A stretch of 14,204 nt of DNA from the NCBI GenBank assembly GCA_959604825.1, contig CAUHCN010000039.1:1-14204 (forward strand). The letters are read 5' to 3'. The notes under the pieces are model-generated. The model made no database searches, had not been told where the DNA came from, and saw nothing but the letters and a program-made list of their open reading frames with translations. Source of the DNA: an uncultured Collinsella sp. Its GTDB lineage: Bacteria; Actinomycetota; Coriobacteriia; Coriobacteriales; Coriobacteriaceae. The position numbers and the translations under genes were made by a program. Positions 14,176 to 14,204 of the stretch are shown here, piece after piece; the stretch's first letter is position 1, and each line of letters begins with the position of its first letter.

Positions 14176-14196
14176 AGCCCGGGACCGTCTCGGGCT
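14176..14196. terminator. Hairpin near the window end, possible terminator of the gene beyond
   Basis: The arms AGCCCGGGAC and GTCTCGGGCT pair with one G-U across a very small loop. On the minus strand it is followed by GACAATTT, a poor T-tract, so termination is only a suggestion. The upstream gene is outside the window. Confidence 0.35.
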
Positions 14197-14204
14197 ACGA
14201 TTGA

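Noticed and set aside
14097..14204. Possible CRISPR or insertion-sequence remnant at the right edge
   Set aside because: There is no repeated unit with spacers, no transposase fragment and no terminal inverted repeat; only local dyads are visible.

Overview
The window is a dense bacterial housekeeping cluster transcribed entirely from the minus strand, so it reads from right to left. GC content is high, and GTG and TTG starts and strong AAGGAG ribosome binding sites are common. The gene set mixes a Bacillus-like backbone (Asp23 protein, FakA, RecG, PlsX, ACP, RNase III, SMC, FtsY, Ffh) with an Actinobacteria-type block (RsmD, CoaD, a SepIVA/DivIVA-like coiled-coil protein, DUF177, L32). This combination best fits class Coriobacteriia, probably Collinsella or a close relative. 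That placement is inferred from gene order and protein character; no database search was run.

Layout in the direction of transcription: a promoter with a perfect TATAAT box (about 14080-14053) drives two identical tRNA-Asn(GTT) genes, which end at a good intrinsic terminator (13803-13832). After a leader come the Asp23/Gls24 protein (13644-13288), fakA (13260-11599), recG (11588-9411), rsmD (9414-8758) and coaD (8765-8268), closely spaced or overlapping. Next are the SepIVA-like gene (8199-7702), the DUF177 gene (7702-7148) and rpmF (7083-6904, 59 codons). plsX follows (6816-5797) behind a leader that contains an intrinsic-terminator-like hairpin. acpP (5682-5440) follows behind a leader that contains a perfect 22-bp palindrome. 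The tail is rnc (5436-4711), smc (4700-1164), ftsY (1164-247) and the first 78 codons of ffh (from 236, cut by the window edge).

The genes serve five linked jobs: fatty-acid activation and phospholipid entry (FakA, PlsX, ACP), CoA supply for the ACP prosthetic group (CoaD), rRNA and ribosome maturation (RsmD, DUF177, L32, RNase III), chromosome processing (RecG, SMC) and co-translational membrane targeting (FtsY, Ffh). Compared with the Bacillus order as I recall it, fapR, fabD, fabG and ylxM are absent. FakA, PlsX and ACP, the path from free fatty acid through acyl-phosphate to acyl-ACP, are all present.

I see no mobile element, CRISPR array, phage gene or clearly new multi-gene system. The most interesting signals are the hairpins placed just upstream of the plsX and acpP ribosome binding sites, where there is no room for another conventional promoter; an ACP with an altered DSL motif; a short SepIVA-like protein; and a symmetric dyad (14122-14157) upstream of the tRNA promoter.
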